From assembly GCA_003246625.1 (NCBI GenBank), contig QJZR01000012.1, forward strand, positions 620,001-684,000: DNA of 64,000 nt, read 5' to 3'. The notes below the pieces were generated by a model. That model had not been told where the DNA came from and ran no database searches. It saw only the letters and a list, made by a program, of their open reading frames with translations. Below, one piece after another: positions 20,005 to 30,228 of this stretch (the first letter of the stretch is position 1; every line of letters begins with the position of its first letter). A program made the translations under genes and the position numbers. Source of the stretch: Alphaproteobacteria bacterium. GTDB lineage: Bacteria > Pseudomonadota > Alphaproteobacteria > Rhodospirillales > Rhodospirillaceae.

Positions 20005-21315
20005 ATGGCACATATCGTCATCATGGGCGCGGGTATCGGCGGGGTGCCGATGGCTTACGAGATGCGGGAAGCCACGGGCAAGGACGACACCATCACCGTG
20101 GTCAGCAACAACCCGAATTTCCACTTCACGCCGTCCAACCCCTGGGTCGCGGTCAACTGGCGCAAGCGCGAGGACATCGAGATCGAGCTTGCCCCGCTGC
20201 TGAGCAAGCACGGCATCGAATTTTCCGCCGCCGGAGTGGCCAAGGTCCACCCCAAGGAAAACCGCCTGGAACTTCTGGATGGGTCGGAGATCGTCTACGA
20301 CTATCTGATCATCGCCACCGGCCCGGCGCTGGCCTTCGACGAGATCGAGGGTTTCGGCCCGCACGGCGGCCTGACCCAGTCGGTCTGCCACGTCGACCAC
20401 GCGGCGCATGCCGCCGAGGCGTGGGAAAAGTTCTGCGCCAATCCGGGGCCGATCCTGGTCGGCGCGGTGCAGGGGGCCTCGTGCTACGGTCCGGCCTACG
20501 AGTTCGCGGCGATCATGGATACCGACCTGCGCCGCCGCAAGATCCGCGACAAGGTGCCGATGACCTTCGTCACCGCCGAACCCTATATCGGCCACCTCGG
20601 CCTGGGCGGCGTCGGCGATTCGCGCGGCATGATGGAGGGCATCCTTCGCCAGCGGCACATCAATTGGATCTGCAACGCCAAGATCGAGAAATTCGCCGAC
20701 GGCGCGGCGCAGGTTCTCGAACTCGACGACGAGGGCAAGGAAAAGAAACGCCACACCGTGCCCTTCGCCTATTCGATGATGCTGCCCGCCTTCCGCGGCA
20801 TTCCCGCGGTGATGGGGGTGGAAGGACTGGTCAACCCGCGCGGCTTCATCGTCGTCGACAAGCACCAGCGCAACCCCACCTATCCCAACGTCTTCTCGGT
20901 CGGGGTGTGCGTGGCGATTCCGCCGGTGGGGCCGACGCCGGTGCCGGTGGGCGTGCCGAAGACCGGCTACATGATCGAATCCATGGTCACCGCCACCGCG
21001 CACAACATCGCCAACCTGCTGGCCGGCAAGGAACCCGACCGCGAGGCCACCTGGAACGCCATCTGCCTGGCCGATTTCGGCGATTCCGGCGCGGCGTTCG
21101 TCGCCCTGCCGCAGATTCCGCCGCGCAACGTCAACTGGTTCTCCACCGGCTGGTGGGTGCACGCGGCGAAGATCGCCTTCGAGAAGTATTTCCTGCACAA
21201 GGTGCGCGCCGGAACCTCGGAACCGATCTACGAAAAATACGTGCTCAAGGCGCTGGGCATCACCAAGCTCAAGGACAAAATCCTGCACTCCGCCCCCGCC
21301 GAGCCGAAGCTCTGA
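20005..21315 (+). CDS. sqr: sulfide:quinone oxidoreductase, type I
   Basis: The 436-residue flavoprotein oxidises sulfide to polysulfide and passes electrons to membrane quinone. The N-terminal FAD-binding motif is GAGIGGVPMAYEM. The three catalytic cysteines are at 128 (SVCHVDH), 160 (ASCYGPAYE) and 354 (NAICLADFGDSG), essentially the positions in the Acidithiobacillus ferrooxidans enzyme (128, 160, 356). The C-terminal stretch with WWVHAAKIAFEKYFLHKVR is the amphipathic membrane anchor of this family. GGAGGAGA precedes the ATG. It follows the SqrR-like gene by 33 bases in the same unit, so sulfide detoxification or oxidation is the likely role. Confidence 0.94.
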   Translation: MAHIVIMGAGIGGVPMAYEMREATGKDDTITVVSNNPNFHFTPSNPWVAVNWRKREDIEIELAPLLSKHGIEFSAAGVAKVHPKENRLELLDGSEIVYDYLIIATGPALAFDEIEGFGPHGGLTQSVCHVDHAAHAAEAWEKFCANPGPILVGAVQGASCYGPAYEFAAIMDTDLRRRKIRDKVPMTFVTAEPYIGHLGLGGVGDSRGMMEGILRQRHINWICNAKIEKFADGAAQVLELDDEGKEKKRHTVPFAYSMMLPAFRGIPAVMGVEGLVNPRGFIVVDKHQRNPTYPNVFSVGVCVAIPPVGPTPVPVGVPKTGYMIESMVTATAHNIANLLAGKEPDREATWNAICLADFGDSGAAFVALPQIPPRNVNWFSTGWWVHAAKIAFEKYFLHKVRAGTSEPIYEKYVLKALGITKLKDKILHSAPAEPKL

Positions 21316-21336
21316 GGCGCGGACGGGACAAAAGCT

Positions 21337-21430
21337 TCGCGGAGGGTCTTCCCTCCGGGGGCTTCCCACCCTCAAATCGCCCCACCGGGGCGATTTGTCC
21401 CCTTTTGGGACCCAGGGGCAGCGCCCCTGG
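21337..21430. terminator. cluster of three hairpins between convergent sqr and queF
   Basis: Three stems lie in a row. GGAGGG/CCCTCC comes first. CAAATCGCCCC (21373-21383) pairs with GGGGCGATTTG (21387-21397). CCAGGGGC (21412-21419) pairs with GCCCCTGG (21423-21430). They fill the gap between sqr and queF and probably stop transcription from both sides. The third stem resembles hairpins at 43.9-44.0 and 48.1 kb, so it may be a dispersed intergenic repeat. Confidence 0.6.
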
Positions 21431-21437
21431 CCTGGCG

Positions 21438-21902
21438 TCACCGCCCGCGATAGGGCGGCACCTCCTGTTCGGGAATCCACACCCCACGCGGTGCCTCGCC
21501 GCTTTGCCAGAAGACGTCGATCGGCATGCCGCCGCGCGGATACCAATAGCCGCCGATGCGCAGCCACACCGGGTCCAGCGTCTCCATCAGGCGGCGGGCG
21601 ATGGCGACGGTGCAGCTTTCGTGAAAGGCGCCGTGGTTGCGGAAAGCGTGGAAGAACAGCTTCAGCGACTTCGATTCCACCAGCCAACGGCCGGGGACGT
21701 AGTCGATCACCAGATGGGCGAAGTCCGGCTGTCCGGTGACCGGACACAGCGAGGTGAACTCCGGACAGGTGAAGCGCACCAGGGTACGGGCCTTGTCGTC
21801 GCCGCTCCAGGGAATGCGCTCCAGCACCGCTTCCTCCGGCGACGCCGCCGCCTGGGCCGGACGGCCCAATTGGGTCAGGATGGGTTCCACCTTGTCGTTC
21901 AT
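21438..21902 (-). CDS. queF: NADPH-dependent 7-cyano-7-deazaguanine reductase
   Basis: The 154-residue unimodular enzyme reduces preQ0 to preQ1 in queuosine synthesis. The thioimide-forming cysteine is C53 in [11 protein letters not shown], with the partner D60, and the family stretch [19 protein letters not shown] is intact. The start at 21902 gives the usual length of the short QueF type and has GAGG in front; longer in-frame extensions lack support. It is convergent with sqr. No other queuosine gene is close, though folE at 54.0 kb supplies the same early precursor. Confidence 0.95.
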   Translation of the reverse strand: MNDKVEPILTQLGRPAQAAASPEEAVLERIPWSGDDKARTLVRFTCPEFTSLCPVTGQPDFAHLVIDYVPGRWLVESKSLKLFFHAFRNHGAFHESCTVAIARRLMETLDPVWLRIGGYWYPRGGMPIDVFWQSGEAPRGVWIPEQEVPPYRGR

Positions 21903-22024
21903 GCGTGCCTCCTCGGGTTTCCCCGGGCATAGCCGATTTCCCGGCGCACCGCACCCCCCACGTTTTTTCTTGCCGCGAGAGGGGGCTTCGGGTTTCCCTG
22001 GACGCACCCCAGACGGAGCCCCGC

Positions 22025-23392
22025 ATGTCCTCCCGCTGTAACGACTGGCACGTCCTCGACGCCGCGACCACTTGGCTGTCGCATGCCGCCGTGCTTTCCC
22101 CGCCGCCCGGCGACGAGGCTTCGCGCCCGGTGTGGAAGGCCCTGGCGGAAAACCGTTTCGACCGCGCGATGGCCCTGGCGCAGGGCGCCTTCGAGGCGGG
22201 CGGCGGCGGCGACTTGTGCGAGGCGATAGCGCTGCTGTGCCGCATCACCAAGCGGGAGGACCTGGCGGCGGATTTCTTCGCCCTGGCCCCGCCGCCCGAT
22301 GCCCGCGCCTGGCGCAACCGCGGCGTCGCCGCCCTGTGGGCGCGCCGCTGGTGCGAGGCGGCGGCGGCCTTTTCCTGCGGCGCGGGCGACGACGGCGACG
22401 CCGGATGGTGCCACGACGCCTATGGCCTGATGGCGACGGTGGCGCGCCGCTGGGACCTGGCCTCCGCCGTTCTCGGCCCGCCGGTGCATCCGCCACGCGG
22501 CGACGGCCTGGGGGCCTTGGCCCACCTCTGCCGCATGGCCGCCGCCTTCGCCCTGCGCGGCGACGCCGCCGAGATGGGGCCGGACCTGCGCCCCGCCATC
22601 CTCGCCGCCCCGGAAACCGCCGTGCCGCCGCCCAATCCGGGCAGCGGGCGGCCGGAGCGCGGGCTTTCCGGCGACCTGGCCCTGTTCCTCGCCTGCGACC
22701 CCAAGTATCTCGACCGGCACGGTCTGGCCGCCCTCGCCTCGTTCGCCCTGGCCCATCCCGGCAAGCGGCTGGGGGCGCACCTGCACCTCTACGACCCCAC
22801 CGCGGCGGCCGCCGCGTCGGCCCGCCAGGCGGCACGGACCCTCGGCCTCGACCTGGTCCTGACCGAGGAAACCGCCCCCGCCGAAGCCGACCCGGCGCGG
22901 CGCGGCACCTATTACGCCTGCGCCCGCTTCTGCCGCCTGGCCGAGGCCCTGGCCGCGCACGACGCGCCGATCCTGGCGCTGGACGCCGACGCCATCGTCC
23001 GCCGCGACGTCACCCCCCTGCTGGCCCGGGTACCGCACGCCGCCCTGGCCTGCTCCCCCCTCACCGTGCCGTGGAATCGCCATCCCGCCGGATTCGTCCT
23101 GCTCAACCGCTCCGCCCAGGCCGCCCGCTTCCTCGCCGAGGCGGCGCTCCTCGTCGGCGACTCCCTGGGACGGGGGCGGCGGTTGTGGTTTCTCGACCAG
23201 TGGGCGCTGCTGCTGGCGGCGCGCCGCGCCCCCCACGCCATCCGCCGCCTGCCCTGGCGCTGCGTCTACGACACCGAATTCGGCGAAGACTCCTGGGTGT
23301 GGCAGGCCAACGACCGGCGCAAGAGCCAAGACCGCGCCTATCTGGCCGAGGCGGAACGCCTGCGCCGGGCGGCGCTGGCAACCGGGGCGTGA
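22025..23392 (+). CDS. glycosyltransferase-like protein (GT8-type DXD region) with helical N-terminal half
   Basis: Not firmly recognised. The 455-residue protein has an alanine-rich, helix-repeat N-terminal half (about 1-215, reminiscent of TPR repeats with tandem cysteine- and tryptophan-containing segments). The C-terminal half contains [14 protein letters not shown], then [18 protein letters not shown], then a late [14 protein letters not shown]. The DAD motif after a hydrophobic strand and the later DQ resemble the metal-binding and acceptor regions of GT8-like glycosyltransferases. It is very GC-rich and stands alone, divergent from queF. A sugar-transfer role is an inference. Confidence 0.6.
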   Translation: MSSRCNDWHVLDAATTWLSHAAVLSPPPGDEASRPVWKALAENRFDRAMALAQGAFEAGGGGDLCEAIALLCRITKREDLAADFFALAPPPDARAWRNRGVAALWARRWCEAAAAFSCGAGDDGDAGWCHDAYGLMATVARRWDLASAVLGPPVHPPRGDGLGALAHLCRMAAAFALRGDAAEMGPDLRPAILAAPETAVPPPNPGSGRPERGLSGDLALFLACDPKYLDRHGLAALASFALAHPGKRLGAHLHLYDPTAAAAASARQAARTLGLDLVLTEETAPAEADPARRGTYYACARFCRLAEALAAHDAPILALDADAIVRRDVTPLLARVPHAALACSPLTVPWNRHPAGFVLLNRSAQAARFLAEAALLVGDSLGRGRRLWFLDQWALLLAARRAPHAIRRLPWRCVYDTEFGEDSWVWQANDRRKSQDRAYLAEAERLRRAALATGA

Positions 23393-23516
23393 TATCCGAA
23401 GTCCACTTTTCGACTGTTGCCCACCAGCCAAGCGAAGGAGTATCTTTCGCCGGGGATAATGAAAAAATCATACTACCGCATCAGTCCAAACGGTGCGGCA
23501 TGACGGGGGAAACGAA

Positions 23517-26500
23517 ATGCGCATCGCCGAGGCGTCGATCCGGCGCAAGCTTTTCCTGTTCTATCTGATCGCCGGCGTCATCCCCCTCGTCATCGTCGGA
23601 TTGCTGGGCGTCCGCTTCGCTTCCAGTGCCCTGCTCGACAAGTCCGCCGACCAGCTGGTCACCGTGCAAAGCCTGCGCAAGGCGCGCATCGAACACGATT
23701 TCGCGATGCGCGTGGAATCCGTCAAACGGCTGAACCAGCGCAACGACATCATCAACCTGTTCACCGAGATCGGCGCCCTGCGCCAGCCGCGGAAATCCGC
23801 GACGGCGGGAAGCTTCGACCCCTCGGCGCCGGAATACCGCGCCATCGTCAAGCGGTTCACGCCGTCCCTGCGCCACTATCTGGCGACCTATTCCTATCGC
23901 GACCTGCTGCTGATCGGCGCCGACGGCCGGATTCTCTATTCCCTGAACGAGGACTCCGGCCTCGCCTCCTCGCTCGACACCGGCCTGTTGCGCGACAGCG
24001 GCCTCGCCAAGCTGTGGCAGCGCATCTCGGTGACGCGGCAGACCGCGATCGTCGATTTTTCGCCCTATGCCGACGGCGCCTACGCGGCGTTCATCGGCCA
24101 GCCCTTCTTCGACCGCAACGGCCAGATGTCGGGGATCATCGCCCTGCGCCTGGGGCCGGAACTGCTGGACGCCATCGTCTCTTCCCGCGACGGCATGGGC
24201 GAAACCGGCGAGTCCTATATCCTTGCCTACGACAAGGAAAAGGACCGCTTCGAATTCCGCACCACGGTGCAGACCACCGGCAACGGCCGCTGGACCATGG
24301 GCACCACCCTGCCCCAGGCCCTGGACTATTGGACCAAGGTCCGCGACACCAACGGCCGCCACGGCATCGGCGAATACGCCGACAGCGAGGGCAAGCCGGT
24401 CCTCACCGCCTACGAGGGGTTGGATATCCCCTACGTCGACTGGTACCTGATTTCCAAGATCACCCACGCCGAGGTGGTCGCGCCGATCCGCCGCCTCGGC
24501 TTCGACACCATCGTCCTCGCCTTTTTCATGGTGATCTTCGTCAGCCTCGGTTCGCTGGTGTTTTCCAACGGGTTCACCGCGCCGATCCTGAAGGCGACCT
24601 CGCTGGCGCAGTCGGTCGCGGCGGGAAAATTGGACGTCGCCATCGCCAACGACCGCCCCGACGAACTGGGCGACCTGTCGCGCGCCCTCGACGCGATGGC
24701 GCGGCGCCTGCGCGAACACCGGTGGATGCGCCTCGGCAACGAACGCCTGGAAGACTCCCTGCGCGGCGAACACGATCCGACGCAACTGGCCTGGCGTCTG
24801 CTGGCCTTCATGATCGAACACTTCCAGGTGCCGCTGGGCGCGATCTACCTGACCCGCAACGACGCCCACGTCCTCAGCCTTGCCGCCCGCCACGGCTGGA
24901 CCGACCGCGACGCCACCCGCTTGGCGACGGTCGGCTTCGGCGACGGCCTGATCGGCCAGACGGCGGAAAACGGCGCGCCGGTATTCATCGACACCACCGA
25001 CCCCGAGGCGCCGGTGCTCGACTATGGCGCGGGTGAGGTCAGCCCCACCCACTTCGCCGTCGTCCCCCTGATCTTCGAAGGCTCGGTCCTCGGCGTCCTG
25101 ATGCTGGCCGGTTTCGTCGGCTTCGACCCGACGCAGCGGAAGTTCCTCGAAACCTGCCGCGGCAACGTCGGCGTCCTGCTCGCCGCGGCGGAAGGCCACC
25201 AGACCATCGAGATCCTGCTGAAGAAGTCCCGCGAACAGGAAAACGACCTGCGCATCAACAACGCGGAACTGCAACGCCAGGCCCAGGCCCTGATCGAATC
25301 CGAACGCGAGTTGCAGACCCAGCAGGAGGAACTGCGCGTCATCAACGAGGAACTGGAGGAGCAGACCCGCGCCCTGCGCAAGTCCGAGGGCGAGCTGCAA
25401 TCCCAGCAGGAGGAACTGCGCGTCACCAACGAGGAGTTGGAGGAACGCACCCAGGAGCTGGAACAACGCAGCAAGGCGATCCAGATCAAGAACGAGGAAC
25501 TGACCGTCGCCCGCGACGAAGTCCGCCAGAAAGTGCGGGAACTGGAAACCGCCAACAAGTACAAGTCCGAGTTCCTGGCCAACATGAGCCACGAACTGCG
25601 CACCCCCCTGAACAGCATCCTCATCCTGTCGCAGCTGATGGCGGAAAACCGGTCCGGCAACCTGTCGGCGCGGCAGGTGGAATCGGCGCGCACCATCAAC
25701 GCCTCGGGCAGCGACCTTTTGAAGCTGATCAACGACATCCTGGACCTCTCCAAGGTCGAGGCGGGACGGATCGAGCTGACCATCGAGGAGATGGCGATCG
25801 CCGATTTCGTCACCGACCTCGAACGGGTGTTCCGTCCGGTGTCCGAGAACCGGGGCGTCCCCTTCGCCGTCGCCATCGCCGAGGACGTGCCGCACAGCCT
25901 GACCACCGATTCCCACCGCCTGCAACAGGTGGTCCGCAACCTTTTGTCCAACGCCTTCAAGTTCACCGAGGCGGGCGGCCAGGTTTCCCTGAACATCGCC
26001 CGGCCGCGGGCCGCCGACCTGCCCACGGGCTGCACCCTTTCGCCGGAGAGCGCGGTGGCCTTCGCCGTCACCGACCAGGGCATCGGCATCCCCGAGGACC
26101 GCCAGGCGGACATCTTCGAGGCCTTCCGCCAGGCCGACGGCGGTACCAGCCGCAAGTACGGCGGCACCGGCCTGGGGCTTTCCATCTCGCGCCGCCTGAC
26201 CGAGGCCCTGGGCGGCGTGATCACCCTGAAAAGCAAGCCGGGCGAGGGCAGCACCTTCACCATCATCCTGCCTGCGGGCGAGGCTTCCGCCGCCACCAAG
26301 GACGACCAGACGACGAAACCCGCCGCGCCGACGCCCGCGCCCAAGGCGGCACCCGCCGCCGCGCCCAAGGCGGAACCCGCGCCGCCGCCCGCCCCCGCCA
26401 AGGCGGCAAAACCCCGCGGGCCGGAACCGTCCCTGCCCTCGATCGGCGCCGCCGAGGAAATCCCCGACGACCGCCGCAGTCTCGCCCCCGGGGAAAAGTC

Positions 26501-27665
26501 GCTTTTGGTCGTCGAGGACGATTCCGACTTCGCGCGCATCCTCTCCGACCTCGCCCGCGATCACGGGTTCAAATGCCTGGTCGCCGCCGACGGCGAAACC
26601 GGCCTGCACTTCGCCGACTACTACAAGCCCAGCGCGATCATCCTCGACATCGGCCTGCCCGGCATCGACGGCTGGGAGGTGATGGCCCGCCTCAAGGACA
26701 ACCCGGAAACCCGGCACATCCCGGTGCACTTCATCTCGGGCACCGACAACGCCCTCGACGCCCTGCGCATGGGGGCGGTGGGTTTCCTGACCAAGCCGAT
26801 CAGCGTCGAACGCGTCGAGGAAGCCTTCTCCAAGATCGAGGACGTGATCAACAAGCCGGTCAGTTCGCTGCTGGTGGTCGAGGACGACCCGGTGCAGCGC
26901 GAAGCGATCCGCCAGTTGATCGGCAACGGCGACGTGGTCTCGACGGTCGCCGGCAGCGGCACCGAGGCCCTCTCCGCCCTCGCCGAGAAGCCCTTCGACT
27001 GCATGATCCTCGACCTCGGCCTGAAGGACATGAGCGGCTTCGAACTTCTGGAACGGATGCGCGCCCTGCCGCAGTGCGCCCGCCTGCCGATCATCATCTA
27101 CACCGGGCGGGAACTGACCAAGGACGAGGAAGAGGAACTTCAGCGCCAGGCGGAAAGCATCATCATCAAGGGGGTGCGTTCGCCCGAACGCCTGCTCGAC
27201 GAAAGCGCCCTCTTCCTGCACCGGGTGGAAGCGACGCTTCCCGAACGCCAGCGCGCGATGATCCGCATGATGCACGACCGCGACGCGGCGCTGAAGGACC
27301 GCACCGTGCTTCTGGTCGACGACGACATGCGCAACGTCTTCGCCCTTTCCAGCGTGCTGGAGGAAAAGGGCATCAAGGTGGAAATCGCCCGCGACGGCCG
27401 CGAAAGCCTGTCCAAGCTGGCCGAGCACCCGGACGTCGACCTGGTTCTGATGGACATCATGATGCCCGAAATGGACGGCTACGAGGCGACGCGCGCCATC
27501 CGCAAGAAACGCGAATTCGCCAAGCTGCCGATCATCGCGCTGACCGCCAAGGCGATGAAGGGCGACCGTAACAAATGCGTCGAGGCCGGGGCCAACGACT
27601 ATCTGGCCAAGCCGGTGGACACCGAGAAGCTTCTCTCCTTGCTCAGGGTGTGGCTGTACCGATGA
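23517..27665 (+). CDS. hybrid histidine kinase with Cache, HAMP, GAF, coiled coil, kinase core and three receivers
   Basis: The 1382-residue protein begins with a membrane helix (about 12-34), then a Cache-like periplasmic sensor to 327, a second helix (about 328-350), HAMP (350-402) and GAF (420-560). A coiled coil (565-685) contains a tandem repeat built on QQEELRV-NEELEE. HisKA has the phosphorylated histidine H692 in NMSHELRTPLNS, followed by the ATPase domain with GIGIPE and YGGTGLGLSI. An Ala-Pro linker (920-985) leads to three receivers with probable phospho-aspartates D1044, D1166 and D1313. ATG at 23517 is preferred to the upstream GTG because GGGGGA precedes it. It overlaps cheR by four bases (ATGA). 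Confidence 0.93.
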   Translation: MRIAEASIRRKLFLFYLIAGVIPLVIVGLLGVRFASSALLDKSADQLVTVQSLRKARIEHDFAMRVESVKRLNQRNDIINLFTEIGALRQPRKSATAGSFDPSAPEYRAIVKRFTPSLRHYLATYSYRDLLLIGADGRILYSLNEDSGLASSLDTGLLRDSGLAKLWQRISVTRQTAIVDFSPYADGAYAAFIGQPFFDRNGQMSGIIALRLGPELLDAIVSSRDGMGETGESYILAYDKEKDRFEFRTTVQTTGNGRWTMGTTLPQALDYWTKVRDTNGRHGIGEYADSEGKPVLTAYEGLDIPYVDWYLISKITHAEVVAPIRRLGFDTIVLAFFMVIFVSLGSLVFSNGFTAPILKATSLAQSVAAGKLDVAIANDRPDELGDLSRALDAMARRLREHRWMRLGNERLEDSLRGEHDPTQLAWRLLAFMIEHFQVPLGAIYLTRNDAHVLSLAARHGWTDRDATRLATVGFGDGLIGQTAENGAPVFIDTTDPEAPVLDYGAGEVSPTHFAVVPLIFEGSVLGVLMLAGFVGFDPTQRKFLETCRGNVGVLLAAAEGHQTIEILLKKSREQENDLRINNAELQRQAQALIESERELQTQQEELRVINEELEEQTRALRKSEGELQSQQEELRVTNEELEERTQELEQRSKAIQIKNEELTVARDEVRQKVRELETANKYKSEFLANMSHELRTPLNSILILSQLMAENRSGNLSARQVESARTINASGSDLLKLINDILDLSKVEAGRIELTIEEMAIADFVTDLERVFRPVSENRGVPFAVAIAEDVPHSLTTDSHRLQQVVRNLLSNAFKFTEAGGQVSLNIARPRAADLPTGCTLSPESAVAFAVTDQGIGIPEDRQADIFEAFRQADGGTSRKYGGTGLGLSISRRLTEALGGVITLKSKPGEGSTFTIILPAGEASAATKDDQTTKPAAPTPAPKAAPAAAPKAEPAPPPAPAKAAKPRGPEPSLPSIGAAEEIPDDRRSLAPGEKSLLVVEDDSDFARILSDLARDHGFKCLVAADGETGLHFADYYKPSAIILDIGLPGIDGWEVMARLKDNPETRHIPVHFISGTDNALDALRMGAVGFLTKPISVERVEEAFSKIEDVINKPVSSLLVVEDDPVQREAIRQLIGNGDVVSTVAGSGTEALSALAEKPFDCMILDLGLKDMSGFELLERMRALPQCARLPIIIYTGRELTKDEEEELQRQAESIIIKGVRSPERLLDESALFLHRVEATLPERQRAMIRMMHDRDAALKDRTVLLVDDDMRNVFALSSVLEEKGIKVEIARDGRESLSKLAEHPDVDLVLMDIMMPEMDGYEATRAIRKKREFAKLPIIALTAKAMKGDRNKCVEAGANDYLAKPVDTEKLLSLLRVWLYR

Positions 27666-28528
27666 CCGATCCGACCCGCGAACTGGAAAACCAGCGCCTG
27701 GAGGTCCGCCTGCTGCTGGAAGCGATCTACCTGAAGTCCGGGTTCGATTTTCGCGGCTATGCCGCCGCCCACATCAAGCGCCGCCTGGACCACGTGCGGG
27801 TGCAGGCGGGGATGGCCGCGTTCACCGACGTCATCCACCGCCTGATCGAGGACGACGACTTCTTCGACACCGTGCTGACCGCCCTGTCGATCAACGTCAC
27901 CGAGATGTTCCGCGACCCTTCGTTCTATCGCCGCATCCGCGAAACGGTGATCCCCCACCTCAAGACCTATCCCTTCATCAAGATCTGGCATGCCGGATGC
28001 GCCGCCGGGCAAGAGGTCTATTCGATGGCCATCCTGCTCGCCGAGGAAGGGATGAAGGCCCGCACCCAAATCTATGCCACCGACATCAATCCGCCGGTCC
28101 TGGAAGCCGCGCGGCGGGGCATCTATCCCCTCGAGGTGATGCGCCAATACACCGCCAACTACCAGAAGGCGGGCGGCACCACCTCGTTCTCCGAGTACTA
28201 CACCGCCAGCGAGGACGCCGCCCTGCTGAACGGCGCCCTGAAGGACAACGTCCTGTTCTCGCCGCACAATCTGGTCACCGACGGCATCTTCGGCGAAATG
28301 AACCTGATCTTCTGCCGCAACGTGCTGATCTATTTCGGCGACGATTTGCAGAACCAGGTGATCAAGCTGTTTCTCGACAGCCTGTGCAACGGCGGTTTCC
28401 TCTGCCTGGGGTCGAAGGAAAGCCTGCGCTTTTCCGAACACGCCGACGCCTTCGAGGTGATCGACGCGCGGGAAAAGATCTATCGCAAGAAACCCGTCCG
28501 CGCCCGGCAGGAAAGGAAAGAACCATGA
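27662..28528 (+). CDS. CheR-type protein-glutamate methyltransferase
   Basis: The 288-residue protein has the N-terminal CheR helical domain and the SAM-binding motif IWHAGCAAGQEVYSMA, with the later NLIFCRNVLIYF typical of CheR. It would transfer methyl groups to glutamates. Its start overlaps the hybrid kinase stop and its own stop overlaps cheB (ATGA both times), so these products are made in fixed proportion. No chemoreceptor, CheA or CheW is in the operon, so the methylated partner may be the coiled coil of the kinase itself; that is inference. Confidence 0.9.
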   Translation: MTDPTRELENQRLEVRLLLEAIYLKSGFDFRGYAAAHIKRRLDHVRVQAGMAAFTDVIHRLIEDDDFFDTVLTALSINVTEMFRDPSFYRRIRETVIPHLKTYPFIKIWHAGCAAGQEVYSMAILLAEEGMKARTQIYATDINPPVLEAARRGIYPLEVMRQYTANYQKAGGTTSFSEYYTASEDAALLNGALKDNVLFSPHNLVTDGIFGEMNLIFCRNVLIYFGDDLQNQVIKLFLDSLCNGGFLCLGSKESLRFSEHADAFEVIDAREKIYRKKPVRARQERKEP

Positions 28529-29118
28529 CCGTCGGCGCGATCGTCATCGGCGCCTCGGCCGGAGGCCTGGACGCGGTGGGCAAGCTTCTCGATTCCCTGC
28601 CGCAGGACTTCGCCGCGCCGCTGATCATCGTGCAGCACATTCCCGCCAACGCCGGCGACGCCCTGCCCCGCCGCTTCCAACGCCACTGCCGCCTGCCGGT
28701 GCGCGAGGCGGAAGACAAGGAACCGGTGGCGGCGGGCACGGTTTTCGTCGCGCCGCCCGACTTTCACCTTATGATTGAGCCCGGGCATCGATTCAGTTTA
28801 TCAAGAGAGGAACGAGTCAACTTTTCCCGTCCGTCGATCGACGTTCTGTTCGAGACGGCCGCCGAGGCTTATTGTAGCGGACTTGCAGGCGTCATCCTGA
28901 CCGGCGCCAGCGCCGACGGCGCCGCCGGTCTTGCCAGGGTCAAACGCATGGGGGGAACGAGCATCGTACAGGATCCCGAAACCGCCGAGGTGGACGTGAT
29001 GCCCCGCGCCGCGATCGCGGCCTGCGCCGTGGATCATGTGCTGCCGCTGGCGAAAATCGGGCCTTTGCTGATCTCCCTGACGTCGGAGGGCAAGAATCCA
29101 TGCAAGCCGACATCCTGA
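28525..29118 (+). CDS. CheB-type methylesterase domain protein, no receiver
   Basis: At 197 residues this is only the catalytic half of CheB. The serine hydrolase triad is visible as S11 (GASAGG), H38 (VQHIP) and an aspartate near 133 (GASADGAAG). The usual N-terminal receiver is missing, so activity is not set by its own phosphorylation; the receivers in the neighbouring kinase may take that role. It overlaps cheR by four bases and the GGDEF gene by 19. Codon use becomes less GC-biased around 28.78-28.87 kb but the frame stays open. Confidence 0.88.
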   Translation: MTVGAIVIGASAGGLDAVGKLLDSLPQDFAAPLIIVQHIPANAGDALPRRFQRHCRLPVREAEDKEPVAAGTVFVAPPDFHLMIEPGHRFSLSREERVNFSRPSIDVLFETAAEAYCSGLAGVILTGASADGAAGLARVKRMGGTSIVQDPETAEVDVMPRAAIAACAVDHVLPLAKIGPLLISLTSEGKNPCKPTS

Positions 29119-30095
29119 TCGTCGACGACAACCCCAACAACCTGTTCGCGCTGGAGAACCTTCTCGCCGCGCCGGGGCTCAACATCATCAAGGCGCAGTC
29201 GGGCAACGAAGCCCTGGCGAAGACCCTGTCGCACGAATTCGCCATCGCCCTCCTCGACGTGCAGATGCCCGAAATGGACGGCTTCGAAACCGCCGCCCTG
29301 ATGCGCGGCAACTCGCGCACCCGCAGCATCCCGATCATTTTCGTCACCGCCAACCGCACCGAACGGGAGCACGTCTTCCGCGGCTACGACGCGGGGGCGG
29401 TCGATTATCTGTCGAAGCCGCTCGACGCCGGGGTCCTGAAAAGCAAGGTCAACGTCTTCCTGGAGCTGTACCACCAGCGTCTGGAGCTTGAGGAAAAGAC
29501 CCGCGAACTGGACGCTAAGATCGCCGAGATGGAACGCCTGCAGACTTTGTTGCAAGAGCGCAACGAGCAACTGCGGGTGTTGTCGCGGACCGACCGTCTG
29601 ACCGGCATCTTCAACCGCCTCTCCTTCGACGAAACGCTGGACTACGAATGGCGCCGCTGCGCCCGCACCGGCAAGGCGCTGACCCTGATCATGGCCGACA
29701 TCGACCACTTCAAGGCCTACAACGACTGCCTGGGGCACATCGCGGGCGACCACTGCCTGAAACAGGTGGCCTGGGCGCTGTCCGCCGCCCTGATGCGCCA
29801 CGTCGACACCATCGCCCGTTATGGCGGCGAGGAATTCGCCGCGGTCCTGCCGGAAACCGACGAAAGCGGCGCCATCGCGGTGGTGACGCGGATGCGCAAC
29901 GCGGTCAAGGCGCTGTCCATCGCCCATCCCGCCTCGGCGACCGAAAAGCACGTCACCATCAGCCTGGGGGTGGCGGCGATCGTGCCCAACACCGAAACCC
30001 CGCCGATGCGCCTGATCGAAATGGCCGACGCCGCGATGTATCAGGCGAAATCGCAGGGCCGCGACCGCCACGCCCTGTTCAGCCAGCTGTTCTGA
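29100..30095 (+). CDS. response regulator diguanylate cyclase (REC-GGDEF)
   Basis: The 331-residue protein has a receiver domain (about 1-120, [11 protein letters not shown] with the phospho-aspartate) and, after a coiled linker, a GGDEF domain with an intact active-site YGGEEF. RHVD stands five residues before GGEEF, matching the RXXD inhibitory site, so product feedback is likely. It should make cyclic di-GMP when phosphorylated, presumably by the upstream hybrid kinase. The start overlaps cheB by 19 bases. It is the last gene of the four-gene operon. Confidence 0.94.
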   Translation: MQADILIVDDNPNNLFALENLLAAPGLNIIKAQSGNEALAKTLSHEFAIALLDVQMPEMDGFETAALMRGNSRTRSIPIIFVTANRTEREHVFRGYDAGAVDYLSKPLDAGVLKSKVNVFLELYHQRLELEEKTRELDAKIAEMERLQTLLQERNEQLRVLSRTDRLTGIFNRLSFDETLDYEWRRCARTGKALTLIMADIDHFKAYNDCLGHIAGDHCLKQVAWALSAALMRHVDTIARYGGEEFAAVLPETDESGAIAVVTRMRNAVKALSIAHPASATEKHVTISLGVAAIVPNTETPPMRLIEMADAAMYQAKSQGRDRHALFSQLF

Positions 30096-30228
30096 TCGCC
30101 CCTTCGCCGACGGCACGCTCGGGCAACCCAGAATTTCGCGGCGCCGCACGCCCCCGACAGACAACCGGCTGCTGCCGCATTGTCGGCATCCCCACATTGC
30201 CCATTTTTTTGGCCACGGTGCCCTGCCG

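Noticed and set aside
23481-27428. A minus-strand open frame of about 1300 codons opposite the hybrid kinase
   Set aside because: It mirrors the kinase codons; the translated coiled-coil repeat is the complement of the kinase repeat. No independent gene evidence.
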